Shown here: positions 47,696 through 54,953 of the stretch, in pieces
Numbering within the stretch: position 1 is the stretch's first letter
Layout of the letters: every line of letters begins with the position of its first letter
Assembly (NCBI RefSeq): GCF_000017265.1
Contig: NC_011144.1
Span: 124,001-188,000, forward strand
Direction: 5' to 3'
DNA from: Phenylobacterium zucineum HLK1
GTDB lineage: Bacteria; Pseudomonadota; Alphaproteobacteria; Caulobacterales; Caulobacteraceae
Length of the DNA stretch: 64,000 nt
The notes under the pieces: model-generated
What the model was told of the DNA's origin: nothing
The model's input: only the letters and a program-made list of their open reading frames with translations
The model's database searches: none
Translations under genes and position numbers: made by a program

Positions 47696-48403
47696 TCACC
47701 CCGCCTCCTTCATGTTCTGCCAGTGCTCCTCGCGCAGGCGGCGCCAGCGGGCGCGGAGGGCGGCGGGGCGTTCGGGGTAGCGCTCGTCGGTGAACTCGGC
47801 GGCCGAGACGCGGTCGGTGCGGAAGCTGCGGAAGGCCTGGCGCAGCTCGCACCAGGTGACCAGGAGGCGGCTCGTCTCGTAGTAGCCGATGGCGAAGGGC
47901 CAGACGGTGCGGCGGGTCTCGCGCTCCTGCTCGTCGCGGTAGGTGAGGGCGATCTTGCGGCCCGCGCGGATGGCGCGGCGGACCTCGGCCATGTCGAGGT
48001 TGTCGGGCTTGGCGTGCCAGTTGGGCAGGGCGCGGGTGGCCGGCTCGAGCGCCAGCGGCCGCAGGGTCTCGGGGATGACGGCGGCGATCTTGGCGATCAG
48101 GTCCTCGGCGGCGCGCTTCAGGGCCGGATCGCCCCGGGCGGCGACCATCTGGGCGCCCAGCACCGCGGCCTCCACCTCGTCGGGCGTCAGCATCAGCGGC
48201 GGCAGGTCGAAGCCGTCCTCCAGGATGTAGCCGACGCCGGCCTCGCCGCGGATCGGCGCCCGCTGGCCGATCAGGTCGGCGATGTCGCGGTAGACGGTGC
48301 GCTTGGAGGTCTCCAGCTCCTGGGCGATGGCGTCGGCGGTCACCGGCCGGCGGGTGCGGCGAAGGATCTGGATGATCTGGAACAGCCGGTCCGCGCGGCG
48401 CAT
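47696..48403 (-). CDS. YafY-type transcriptional regulator (HTH-11 plus WYL domain)
   Basis: A 235-residue protein. The N-terminal winged helix (RADRLFQIIQILRRTRRPVTADAIAQELETSKRTVYRDIADL) is followed by a linker and a WYL-type domain (RAGRKIALTYRDEQERETRRTVWPFAIGYYETSRLLVTWCELRQAFRSFRTDRV). The WYL triad is not strictly kept, as in most YafY proteins. Start MRRADRLF at 48403. It is divergent from the GST-like gene, with an imperfect 9-bp dyad between them that is probably its operator. Confidence 0.92.
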   Translation of the reverse strand: MRRADRLFQIIQILRRTRRPVTADAIAQELETSKRTVYRDIADLIGQRAPIRGEAGVGYILEDGFDLPPLMLTPDEVEAAVLGAQMVAARGDPALKRAAEDLIAKIAAVIPETLRPLALEPATRALPNWHAKPDNLDMAEVRRAIRAGRKIALTYRDEQERETRRTVWPFAIGYYETSRLLVTWCELRQAFRSFRTDRVSAAEFTDERYPERPAALRARWRRLREEHWQNMKEAG

Positions 48404-48421
48404 CGGGGCCTCCCGCCAAGC

Positions 48422-48443
48422 TGCTGACAGAATGCTGGCAGCA
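48422..48443. promoter_or_regulatory. Imperfect 22-bp dyad, probable YafY-type operator
   Basis: TGCTGACAG-AATG-CTGGCAGCA: two 9-base arms with one mismatch and a 4-base spacer, 19 bases upstream of the regulator start and 72 bases before the divergent GST-like gene. It probably controls both genes. Confidence 0.55.
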
Positions 48444-48515
48444 AGGCCGCCGTAGCGTCGGTCTGTCAAGTGAGGTCGGCGAGCGAGGCCGGCGAGCGAA
48501 GGACGGAGCGCGGCG

Positions 48516-49109
48516 ATGATCACCCTGCATGGACGCGGCCCCGGCGCGGGCCTGCCGGAAGCGAGCCTCAGGGCCATGACCTCCGAGGTGCTGCTGAAGA
48601 TCGCCGGCGTGGGCTACCGCAAGGCGGCGGGGGCTGTGGCCGACGCGCCGGTGCTGGAGGTCTGCGGGCGCGGCTTCGCCAGCCAGGCGATCGGCGGCGA
48701 CGCCCTGGTGCGTGCGTTCCTGGAGCAGGTGCACGGCGTCGACTTCGAGGAGGGGCTGGCCGCGCGCGAGCGGGCCGGCGCCTGGATGGTGGAGCGCATG
48801 GCCGAGGACCACCTGCGGCCGGTGGCCGAGGGCGCCGAGGTGGAGCGCGAGACCTTGGTGCTGGCTGTCCGCTCGCTGGCGGCGCTGGCCGAGCTCTTGG
48901 GCGAGAACCCCTACCTGTTCGGCCGCCGGCCCTGCGCGGCCGACGCGGCGGTCTTCCCGGTGCTGGCCAGGCTGATGTCGCCGGCCGGCCACCCGCAGCT
49001 TAAGCGCCGGGCCGAGGCGCACGGCGGGCTCGTCGCCTACGTGGACCGGCTGATGGCCCGGTTCTATCCGGAGTTCCCCTGGCTGCTGGAGGCGGCCCAG
49101 GCTGCGTAG
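48516..49109 (+). CDS. Glutathione S-transferase-like protein (metaxin/FAX type)
   Basis: A 197-residue protein. The N-terminal thioredoxin-like part is shortened (PEASLRAMTSEVLLKIAGVGYRKAAGAVADAP). The C-terminal all-helical GST domain is clear: ERAGAWMVERMAEDHLRPV, ETLVLAVRSLAALAELLGENPYLFGRRPCAADAAVFPVLARL and AYVDRLMARFYPEFPW. The arrangement fits the FAX/metaxin-like GST group. Expected to be under the divergent YafY-type regulator. Substrate unknown. Confidence 0.82.
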   Translation: MITLHGRGPGAGLPEASLRAMTSEVLLKIAGVGYRKAAGAVADAPVLEVCGRGFASQAIGGDALVRAFLEQVHGVDFEEGLAARERAGAWMVERMAEDHLRPVAEGAEVERETLVLAVRSLAALAELLGENPYLFGRRPCAADAAVFPVLARLMSPAGHPQLKRRAEAHGGLVAYVDRLMARFYPEFPWLLEAAQAA

Positions 49110-49206
49110 CGAGGGCCCGGGCGGGGCCGCGTCAGCGCGGCGGTTAACCAATCGGTCGCAAACACAGGCCTAGCCTCCCCTCAGCAAGAAACAGGCCAGA
49201 GGGGGC

Positions 49207-50715
49207 TTGAGGACCTTGGCGCTCGCCGCGCGACTGGAGCTTCGACAGGGGCAGGGGCTGGTCATCACCCCCCAGCTGCAGCAGGCGATCAAGCTGCTGC
49301 AGATGTCCAACCTCGAGCTCGAGGCCTTCGTCGAGGCCGAGCTGGAGCGCAACCCGCTGCTGCAGCGGGACGAGCGCGACCACGAGCCCGAGGAGGCGCC
49401 GGCCGAGGCCCCTGTCGCCGAGGCCGCCGCCGACCGCATCGATGATTCCACCGCCCGCGCCGACCTGGACGCCGCCCACGACGCGGCCTCGCCGGGCGAG
49501 CTGGCCACCGGCGACGCCCCCGCCCAGGCGGCGGGGGAGGCCGGCGGCGCCGTCGACTGGTCCCGCGCCGGCAAGGGCGGCGGCTTCGAGGGCGACGCCG
49601 ACGGGCTGGACGGGCTGCTGGCCCACGAGAAGAGCCTGGCCGAGCACCTGCACGACCAGGTGGCGGTGGCCGGGCTTTCGCCCGCCGAGGCGGCGGTGGC
49701 CCAGGTGCTGATCGATTCGGTGGACGAGGGCGGCTACCTGCGGGCCGACCTGGAGGAGATCGCCGAACGCCTGGGCTGCGGCCTGCCGCTGGTGGAGCAG
49801 GTGCTGGGCGTGCTGCACGGCTTCGAGCCGGTGGGCGTCGGCGCGCGCGACGTGCGCGAGTGCCTGGCGCTGCAGCTGAAGGACCGCAACCGCTACGACC
49901 CGGCGATGGCGGCGCTGCTCGACAACCTGCCGCTGCTGGCCAGGCGCGACCTCGCCGCCCTGAAGCGGGTCTGCGGCGTGGACGACGAGGACCTGAAGGA
50001 GATGATCGCCGAGCTGCGGGGCCTGACCCCCCGGCCCGGCGCGGCCTTCGGCGGCGAGCCGGCCCAGCCGGTGGCGCCGGACGTGTTCGTGCGCGAGGGG
50101 CCGGGCGGCCTGTGGCACGTGGAGCTGAACTCCGAGACCCTGCCGCGGCTGCTGGTGGACCAGCGCTACCACGCCCACGTCAGCGGCAAGGCGCGCTCGG
50201 ACCAGGAGAAGACCTTCGTCGCCGACTGCCTGGCCCAGGCCAACTGGCTGATGAAGAGCCTGGACCAGCGGGCCAAGACGATCCTGAAGGTCTCGTCCGA
50301 GATCGTCCGCCAGCAGGACGCCTTCCTGGCCTTCGGCGTCGAGCACCTGCGGCCCCTGAACCTGAAGACCATCGCCGAGGCGATCGGCATGCACGAGAGC
50401 ACCGTCAGCCGGGTGACCTCGAACAAGTACATGGCCACGCCGCGCGGCGTGTTCGAGATGAAGTTCTTCTTCACCGCGGCCATCGCGTCGGCCGACGGCG
50501 GCGAGGCGCACTCGGCCGAGAGCGTGCGCCACAGGATCCGCCAGCTGATCGACGCCGAGGCGCGCGAGGAGGACGTCCACTCGGACGACCGCATCGTCGA
50601 GATCCTCAAGCAGGCCGGCGTCGACATCGCCCGCCGCACCGTCGCCAAGTACCGCGAGGCCATGCGCATCCCCTCGTCGGTGGAGCGCCGGCGCATGCTG
50701 AAGGAAGCCGTCTAG
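49207..50715 (+). CDS. rpoN: RNA polymerase sigma-54 factor
   Basis: Sigma factor for NtrC-type enhancer-dependent promoters, 502 residues. Region I RLELRQGQGLVITPQLQQAIKLLQMSNLELEAFVEAELERNPLL, an acidic region II, the core-binding domain and the DNA-binding C-terminus with HTH (IAEAIGMHESTVSRVTSNKY) and RpoN box (ARRTVAKYREAM) are complete. The start is taken as TTG 49207 after AGAGGGGG; another in-frame TTG is at 49216. It probably needs its own promoter in 49110-49206 (GGTTAACC at 49142-49149), because foreign genes separate it from lptB. Confidence 0.96.
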   Translation: MRTLALAARLELRQGQGLVITPQLQQAIKLLQMSNLELEAFVEAELERNPLLQRDERDHEPEEAPAEAPVAEAAADRIDDSTARADLDAAHDAASPGELATGDAPAQAAGEAGGAVDWSRAGKGGGFEGDADGLDGLLAHEKSLAEHLHDQVAVAGLSPAEAAVAQVLIDSVDEGGYLRADLEEIAERLGCGLPLVEQVLGVLHGFEPVGVGARDVRECLALQLKDRNRYDPAMAALLDNLPLLARRDLAALKRVCGVDDEDLKEMIAELRGLTPRPGAAFGGEPAQPVAPDVFVREGPGGLWHVELNSETLPRLLVDQRYHAHVSGKARSDQEKTFVADCLAQANWLMKSLDQRAKTILKVSSEIVRQQDAFLAFGVEHLRPLNLKTIAEAIGMHESTVSRVTSNKYMATPRGVFEMKFFFTAAIASADGGEAHSAESVRHRIRQLIDAEAREEDVHSDDRIVEILKQAGVDIARRTVAKYREAMRIPSSVERRRMLKEAV

Positions 50716-50772
50716 CGCTTCCTGCGTTGAGCCCCTTGGCGCGGCCGTTTGGGAGCGCCAGATGAGGGGGCG

Positions 50773-51393
50773 ATGCTGCTATCCGATCCGCACCAGCCTC
50801 TGTCCGAGGTCCTGCAGGAGATCGCCGAGACGCCCTCGGAGCGGATCTCGCTGAACGAGCTGTCGGCCAGGTTCGGCGGCCGGGCGCTGGGCGCCCTGCT
50901 GCTGGTGTTCGGGATCCTGTGCCTGCTGCCGCTGCCGCCGGGCGCGACGACCATCTTCGGCCTGCCGCTGCTGCTGCTCGCCCCGCAGCTGCTGGTGGGC
51001 CTGCGCGCGCCCTGGCTGCCGCAGACGCTGCGCCACCGGGCGGTGGAGATGGACCAGGTGCGGCCGAACCTGCCGCGGGTGATCCGCTGGCTGCGGCGCA
51101 TCGAATCGGTGTCGCGCCCGCGGCTGACGTTCCTGTTCGGCCCGGTCGGCCAGCGGCTGATCGGCCTCGTCTGCACGGTTCTGGCGGTGGTGCTGATCCT
51201 GCCCATCCCGCTGGGCAACCTGCTGCCGGCGGCCTCGGTCAGCGTGCTGGCCCTGGCGCTCATCCAGCGGGACGGAATCCTGGCCCTGATCGGCTACGGC
51301 GCGGCGCTCGCCAGCGCCTCGGTTCTGGTGCTCGCCGCCAGCATCGTGATCAAGGCTTTCCAGGGCCTGATGGCCCTGCTTTCGGCTGCTTGA
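50773..51393 (+). CDS. ExoD-family exopolysaccharide synthesis membrane protein
   Basis: Polytopic membrane protein of 206 residues. PLSEVLQEIAETPSERISLNELSARFGGRALGALLLVFGILCLLPLPPGATTIFGLPLLLLAPQLL and IALIQRDGILAL-like segments match the ExoD family, first known from rhizobial exopolysaccharide and nodulation mutants. Start MLLSDPH at 50773 with GAGGGGG before it. It is placed between rpoN and hpf, where most relatives have no gene, so it is probably an addition to this operon. Confidence 0.88.
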   Translation: MLLSDPHQPLSEVLQEIAETPSERISLNELSARFGGRALGALLLVFGILCLLPLPPGATTIFGLPLLLLAPQLLVGLRAPWLPQTLRHRAVEMDQVRPNLPRVIRWLRRIESVSRPRLTFLFGPVGQRLIGLVCTVLAVVLILPIPLGNLLPAASVSVLALALIQRDGILALIGYGAALASASVLVLAASIVIKAFQGLMALLSAA

Positions 51394-51425
51394 CACCTTC
51401 TGAGCGGAGGCGCGTTGATCGTCAC

Positions 51426-52058
51426 ATGGAAGTCCAAGTCACCGGCAAACACGTCGATGTCGGCGAGGCTCTGCGTTCGCGAGTCGCCGACGAACTCTCA
51501 GCCAGCATCGAGAAGTACTTCGACCGCGGCGGCGGCGCCGACGTCGTGGTCAGCCGCGAGGGCAACGCCTTCAAGGTGGACTGCGCGGTCACCCTGGCCT
51601 CGGGCCAGCAGCTGACCACCCACGGCGTGGGCGGCGACGCCCACATGGCCTTCGACGTGGCCCTGCAGAAGATGGACAAGCGCATCCGGCGGTATAAGCG
51701 CCGGCTGAAGGACCACTCGCCGCAGGCCGCCGCCAAGCAGGCCGAGAGCGCCGCCTACTTCGTCATCCGCCCGATCGACCTGGAGGAGGACGAGGAGGAG
51801 GATTCGGGCGAGCCCCAGGGCTTCCCCGAGCCCATGATCATCGCCGAGACCGAGAAGCCGGTGCGGACGATGACCGTTTCGATGGCGGTCATGGAGCTCG
51901 ATCTGACCGAAGCTCAAACAATTGTGTTCCGAAACGCTGCGCACGGCGGGATCTCGGTGGTATATCGCCGCCCCGACGGAAACATCGGCTGGATCGATCC
52001 CGAGCGGACGAAGGGCCGCAACGGGATGGACGGGGAGGGAACCGGTCCGGCCCACTAG
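51426..52058 (+). CDS. hpf: Ribosome hibernation promoting factor, long form
   Basis: A 210-residue protein. The N-terminal HPF/RaiA domain (MEVQVTGKHVDVGEALRSRVADELSASIEKYF ... DVALQKMDKRIRRYKRRLKDH) binds the ribosomal A and P sites. A linker and the C-terminal dimerisation domain (EAQTIVFRNAAHGGISVVYRRPDGNIGWIDP) follow. The long form dimerises 70S ribosomes to 100S. Encoded between rpoN (via exoD) and ptsN, the common rpoN-hpf-ptsN context. Confidence 0.95.
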   Translation: MEVQVTGKHVDVGEALRSRVADELSASIEKYFDRGGGADVVVSREGNAFKVDCAVTLASGQQLTTHGVGGDAHMAFDVALQKMDKRIRRYKRRLKDHSPQAAAKQAESAAYFVIRPIDLEEDEEEDSGEPQGFPEPMIIAETEKPVRTMTVSMAVMELDLTEAQTIVFRNAAHGGISVVYRRPDGNIGWIDPERTKGRNGMDGEGTGPAH

Positions 52059-52130
52059 CGCTAACGAACGATCGTCACACGCCCCCGCTAGAGGCGCGGC
52101 CGACGGTCAGTAGTGAGTTCAAGACGAAGC

Positions 52131-52598
52131 ATGCACATCGGCGACCTTCTCGATCGCACCGCGATCTCCCTGCGCGTCAGCGCGTCCAGCAAGCGTCAGG
52201 TCCTGGCCGTGGTCGCCGAGATCGCCGCCCGCAAGCTCGGCCTCGAGGCGGGGGCGGTGCTGGACGCCCTGCTCGAGCGGGAGGCCGCCGGCTCCACCGG
52301 GGTGGGCTACGGCGTCGCCGCGCCCCACGCCCGGCTGGAGGGCCTGGACCGCATGCGCGGCGTCTTCGTGCGCCTGGAGCAGCCGGTGGACTTCGACGCC
52401 GTGGACGACCAGCCCGTGGACCTGGTGTTCGCCCTGTTCGCCCCCAAGGACGCGGGCGCCGACCACCTGCGGGCCCTGGCCAGGGTCTCGCGCCTGCTGC
52501 GCCAGGCAGAGGCGCGCGAGCAGCTGCGCCAGGCGCGGACGGCCGACGCCGTCTACGCGCTGCTGGTGCAGGACGCCGCCCCCCGCTCGGCGGCCTGA
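52131..52598 (+). CDS. ptsN: Nitrogen PTS enzyme IIA (EIIA-Ntr)
   Basis: Regulatory phosphocarrier, 155 residues from ATG 52131; an in-frame GTG at 52113 would add six residues. GVGYGVAAPHARL carries the phosphorylated histidine. QPVDLVFALFAPKDAGADHLRALARVSRLLRQ is the family C-terminal region. It regulates potassium transport and nitrogen/stress responses in other proteobacteria. It ends the rpoN-exoD-hpf-ptsN row and is followed by a strong terminator. Confidence 0.95.
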   Translation: MHIGDLLDRTAISLRVSASSKRQVLAVVAEIAARKLGLEAGAVLDALLEREAAGSTGVGYGVAAPHARLEGLDRMRGVFVRLEQPVDFDAVDDQPVDLVFALFAPKDAGADHLRALARVSRLLRQAEAREQLRQARTADAVYALLVQDAAPRSAA

Positions 52599-52622
52599 AA
52601 CCCCGATCCTGAAGCCGCAACG

Positions 52623-52653
52623 AAAAAGGCCGGCGTCTCCGCCGGCCTTTCCC
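52623..52653 (+). terminator. Rho-independent terminator after ptsN
   Basis: AAAGGCCGGCG (52625-52635) pairs perfectly with CGCCGGCCTTT (52640-52650) around TCTC. A-rich before and T-rich after, so it can act on both strands between convergent ptsN and the DUF1150 gene. Confidence 0.9.
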
Positions 52654-52689
52654 GCATTTCGCGGTGAACTCTTCGCTTAACGGTCGGGC

Positions 52690-52947
52690 CTAGTGGACCG
52701 ATACCGGCGCCAGCTCGTGCGCCAGGGCGGCGGCCACGGCCGATTCGCGGTCGGTGAGGACGGCGAGGCGCTCGCCGTCGGCGCGGTGGACCGCATAAAG
52801 GGTCTGGTCGGGATCGAGCTCGAAGCCCTGGATCTGGGACGACGGGACGCTCGCCAGGATCTCGGCCGCCTTGACCGGGCGGACATAGACCAGATGGGGG
52901 GCGCCCAGCGCCGCAAAGGCTTCAGTCGACAGTACAGGCGTCATCAT
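52690..52947 (-). CDS. DUF1150 family protein
   Basis: An 85-residue alphaproteobacterial protein with ALGAPHLVYVRPVKAAEIL and LYAVHRADGERLAVLTDRESAVAAAL, the DUF1150 signature. The frame is open to ATG 52968, but GGAGG within those codons is perfectly placed as ribosome-binding site for ATG 52947. It lies 105 bases downstream of the hsp20 gene on the same strand. That pairing is widespread in alphaproteobacteria and suggests co-regulation by heat. Function unknown. Confidence 0.9.
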   Translation of the reverse strand: MMTPVLSTEAFAALGAPHLVYVRPVKAAEILASVPSSQIQGFELDPDQTLYAVHRADGERLAVLTDRESAVAAALAHELAPVSVH

Positions 52948-53052
52948 GACCACCTCCATGTAACTCAACGCTCCGAACGGTCGCCGGTTCAGCCGGCCGT
53001 TCGTTTAGGGGAAGGCCCCGGATCATCCGGCGACCTCGAACAAGTTCTTCGA

Positions 53053-53481
53053 CTAAGCTTGGCCGGCGCTCCGGATCGGGATGGTCTGCACCCGTTTTTC
53101 CGGCTCGGGCCTGGCAAGGTCGATGTGGAGCAGGCCGTGCTCCAGGGTCGCGCCCTCCACCACCATGCCGTCGGCCAGCACGAAGCTGCGCACGAAGCCG
53201 CGGGCGGCGATGCCGCGGTGGAGATAGGCGTCCTCGGGCTTGGACCCGGCCCCGTCGCGCTTGCCGGCGATCACCAGCTGGCGGTCCTCGACGGTCACCT
53301 GCAGCTGGTCGGGCGAGAAGCCCGCCACGGCGAGGGTGATGCGCAGGCCGCCGGCGCCGCGGTCCTCGACGTTGTACGGCGGATAGCTCTCCGCCGCCGC
53401 CTTGGCCGCCCGCTCGATCAGGCTGCGGGTATGCTCGAAGCCCAGCAGGAAGGGGCTGTCGAAAATCAGAGACCGGTTCAT
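53053..53481 (-). CDS. Small heat shock protein, Hsp20 family
   Basis: ATP-independent holdase chaperone, 142 residues. The N-terminus MNRSLIFDSPFLLGFEHTRSLIERAAKAAAESYPPYNVED is typical of the alphaproteobacterial IbpA-like class. The alpha-crystallin domain follows (LRITLAVAGFSPDQLQVTVEDRQLVIAGKR ... YLHRGIAARGFVRSFVLADGMVVEGATLEHGLLHIDLARP), ending with the C-terminal IPI motif (QTIPIRS). A hairpin in its leader may work as an RNA thermometer. DUF1150 follows on the same strand. Confidence 0.95.
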   Translation of the reverse strand: MNRSLIFDSPFLLGFEHTRSLIERAAKAAAESYPPYNVEDRGAGGLRITLAVAGFSPDQLQVTVEDRQLVIAGKRDGAGSKPEDAYLHRGIAARGFVRSFVLADGMVVEGATLEHGLLHIDLARPEPEKRVQTIPIRSAGQA

Positions 53482-53486
53482 CCTTC

Positions 53487-53511
53487 AGAGCCCTCGCAAG
53501 GAAGCGACTCT
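53487..53511 (-). promoter_or_regulatory. Possible RNA-thermometer hairpin in hsp20 leader
   Basis: On the minus strand AGAG-TCGC-TTCCTT-GCGA-GGG-CTCT can fold with stems TCGC/GCGA and AGAG/CTCT, burying the GCGAGGG that is the best-placed ribosome-binding site for the hsp20 ATG at 53481. This resembles the last hairpin of ROSE-type elements, but I see no full multi-stem ROSE consensus. Confidence 0.35.
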
Positions 53512-53589
53512 CCGGCCTCGCCGCCCGGCATCGGCGCGGCAGGGCCGGACAGGCTCTATGTGGGGTCGGGCCGCCCCCCGCGCAACGGC

Positions 53590-53982
53590 CTAGCCGCGGT
53601 GGCGGAAGGCCCAGAGCCGCGAGGCGACGAAGGTGGCGGGCGGCACGGTCAGCACGGTGATCGCCAGCGCCAGCCAGAACGGCTGGCCCAGCCGGTCGGC
53701 CACCAGGTGGGTGATCCCCTGGTTCAGGGCCAGGCCCGCGAGCGAGACGGTCAGGAACCGGGCGAACTGGCCGCCGTGCAGCGCGTCGCGGCCGAAGGTG
53801 ACCCGCGCATTGCCGAAGTAGGAGACGCCCACGGCGCAGGCGTACCCCAGGAAGTTGGCGACGAGGGGGCTCGCCCCCGCCAGATGGTGGGCGGCCAGGG
53901 CCACGGTCACGTGCACGCCGGTGGCGATGACGCCGAAGATCGCGAACAGGACGCCCTGCCGGGCCAGGATGCGCGCGCTCAA
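53590..53982 (-). CDS. GtrA-family membrane protein (putative lipid-linked sugar flippase)
   Basis: Four transmembrane helices in 130 residues. LARQGVLFAIFGVIATGVHVTVALAAHHL, VANFLGYACAVGVSYFGNARVTFG and FARFLTVSLAGLALNQGITHLV, ending FVASRLWAFRHRG, match GtrA/DPMS proteins thought to flip undecaprenyl-phosphate-linked sugar. The start is TTG at 53982, overlapping the upstream glycosyltransferase stop (TTGA), so translation is probably coupled. Last gene of a four-gene leftward operon. Confidence 0.9.
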   Translation of the reverse strand: MSARILARQGVLFAIFGVIATGVHVTVALAAHHLAGASPLVANFLGYACAVGVSYFGNARVTFGRDALHGGQFARFLTVSLAGLALNQGITHLVADRLGQPFWLALAITVLTVPPATFVASRLWAFRHRG

Positions 53983-54953
53983 GGCTTGTCCCCGAAGCCG
54001 GGCTCGTCCCCGAAGCCGGCTTTCCGGCGGACCATGTAGATCGGCCGCCGCTTCACCTCCTCGTACATCCGCCCGACGTACTCGCCGAGGACGCCGAGGG
54101 CGATCATTTGCAGGGCGAAGCCGAACAGCAGCACGACCATCAGCGAGGCGTAGCCCGGCACGTCCCGGCCGATGACCAGCACCCGCACGATGATGACCAG
54201 CCCGAAGAGGATGGCGGCCAGGGCCGCGAGCACGCCGACCACGCTCCACACCCGCAAGGGCGCGGTGGTGAAGGCGGTGATCCCGTCGACGGCGAAGCGC
54301 CACAGCTTCAGCCAGCCCCACGAGCTGGTCCCCGCCGAGCGGGGCGGACGGACGTAGGGCACGCCCACCTGCCGGAAGCCGACCCAGGCGAACAGGCCCT
54401 TCATGAACCGGTTGCGCTCGGGCAGCCGCTTCAGGGCCTCGACCACCTGCCGGTCCATCAGGCGGAAGTCCCCGGCGCTGGCCGGGATCGGGTGGTCGGA
54501 GACGAGGTTGAAGACGCGGTAGAAGGCGCCGGCGGTGACCCGCTTGGCGGCGCTGTCGCTGGCCCGGTCGGCGCGCACCCCGTAGACGACGTCGTAGCCC
54601 TGCTCCCACAGCGCCAGGAACTCGGCGATCAGCTCGGGCGGGTCCTGCAGGTCGGCGTCGATCGGAACGACCATGTCGCCGCTGGCCGCGTCTAGCCCGG
54701 CGGTGAGCGCCGCCTCCTTGCCGAAGTTGCGCGAGAGGCCGATCAGCCGGATGCGCGGGTCGGCGGCGGCGCGCGCGGCGAGGCGCTCATAGGTGTCGTC
54801 GCGGCTGCCGTCGTCGACGCAGACGATCTCGAGCTCGACCCCCAGGCCGGCGGCGGCGGCGTCCACCCGGGCGAAGAAGGCGTCCAGCGCGGGCGCCTCG
54901 TCGTGCATGGGCGTTACGAGGGACAGGCGCTTGCCCTGGCGGCTGCGGATCAC
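53979..54953 (-). CDS. Family 2 glycosyltransferase (GtrB/DPM1-like, polyprenyl-phosphate sugar transferase)
   Basis: A 324-residue protein. The GT-A domain has LSLVTPMHDEAPALDAFFAR, IVCVDDGSRDDT, LSRNFGKEAALTAGLDAASGDMVVPIDADLQDPPE (DxD metal site) and GDFRLMDRQVVEAL. Two transmembrane helices and a basic cytoplasmic tail follow, as in bactoprenol glucosyltransferase GtrB. It transfers sugar from UDP-sugar to C55-P for flipping by GtrA. The start is GTG 54953, overlapping the upstream gene stop (GTGA). The C-terminal tail has a duplicated AGFGDEPGFGDKP. Confidence 0.92.
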   Translation of the reverse strand: MIRSRQGKRLSLVTPMHDEAPALDAFFARVDAAAAGLGVELEIVCVDDGSRDDTYERLAARAAADPRIRLIGLSRNFGKEAALTAGLDAASGDMVVPIDADLQDPPELIAEFLALWEQGYDVVYGVRADRASDSAAKRVTAGAFYRVFNLVSDHPIPASAGDFRLMDRQVVEALKRLPERNRFMKGLFAWVGFRQVGVPYVRPPRSAGTSSWGWLKLWRFAVDGITAFTTAPLRVWSVVGVLAALAAILFGLVIIVRVLVIGRDVPGYASLMVVLLFGFALQMIALGVLGEYVGRMYEEVKRRPIYMVRRKAGFGDEPGFGDKP

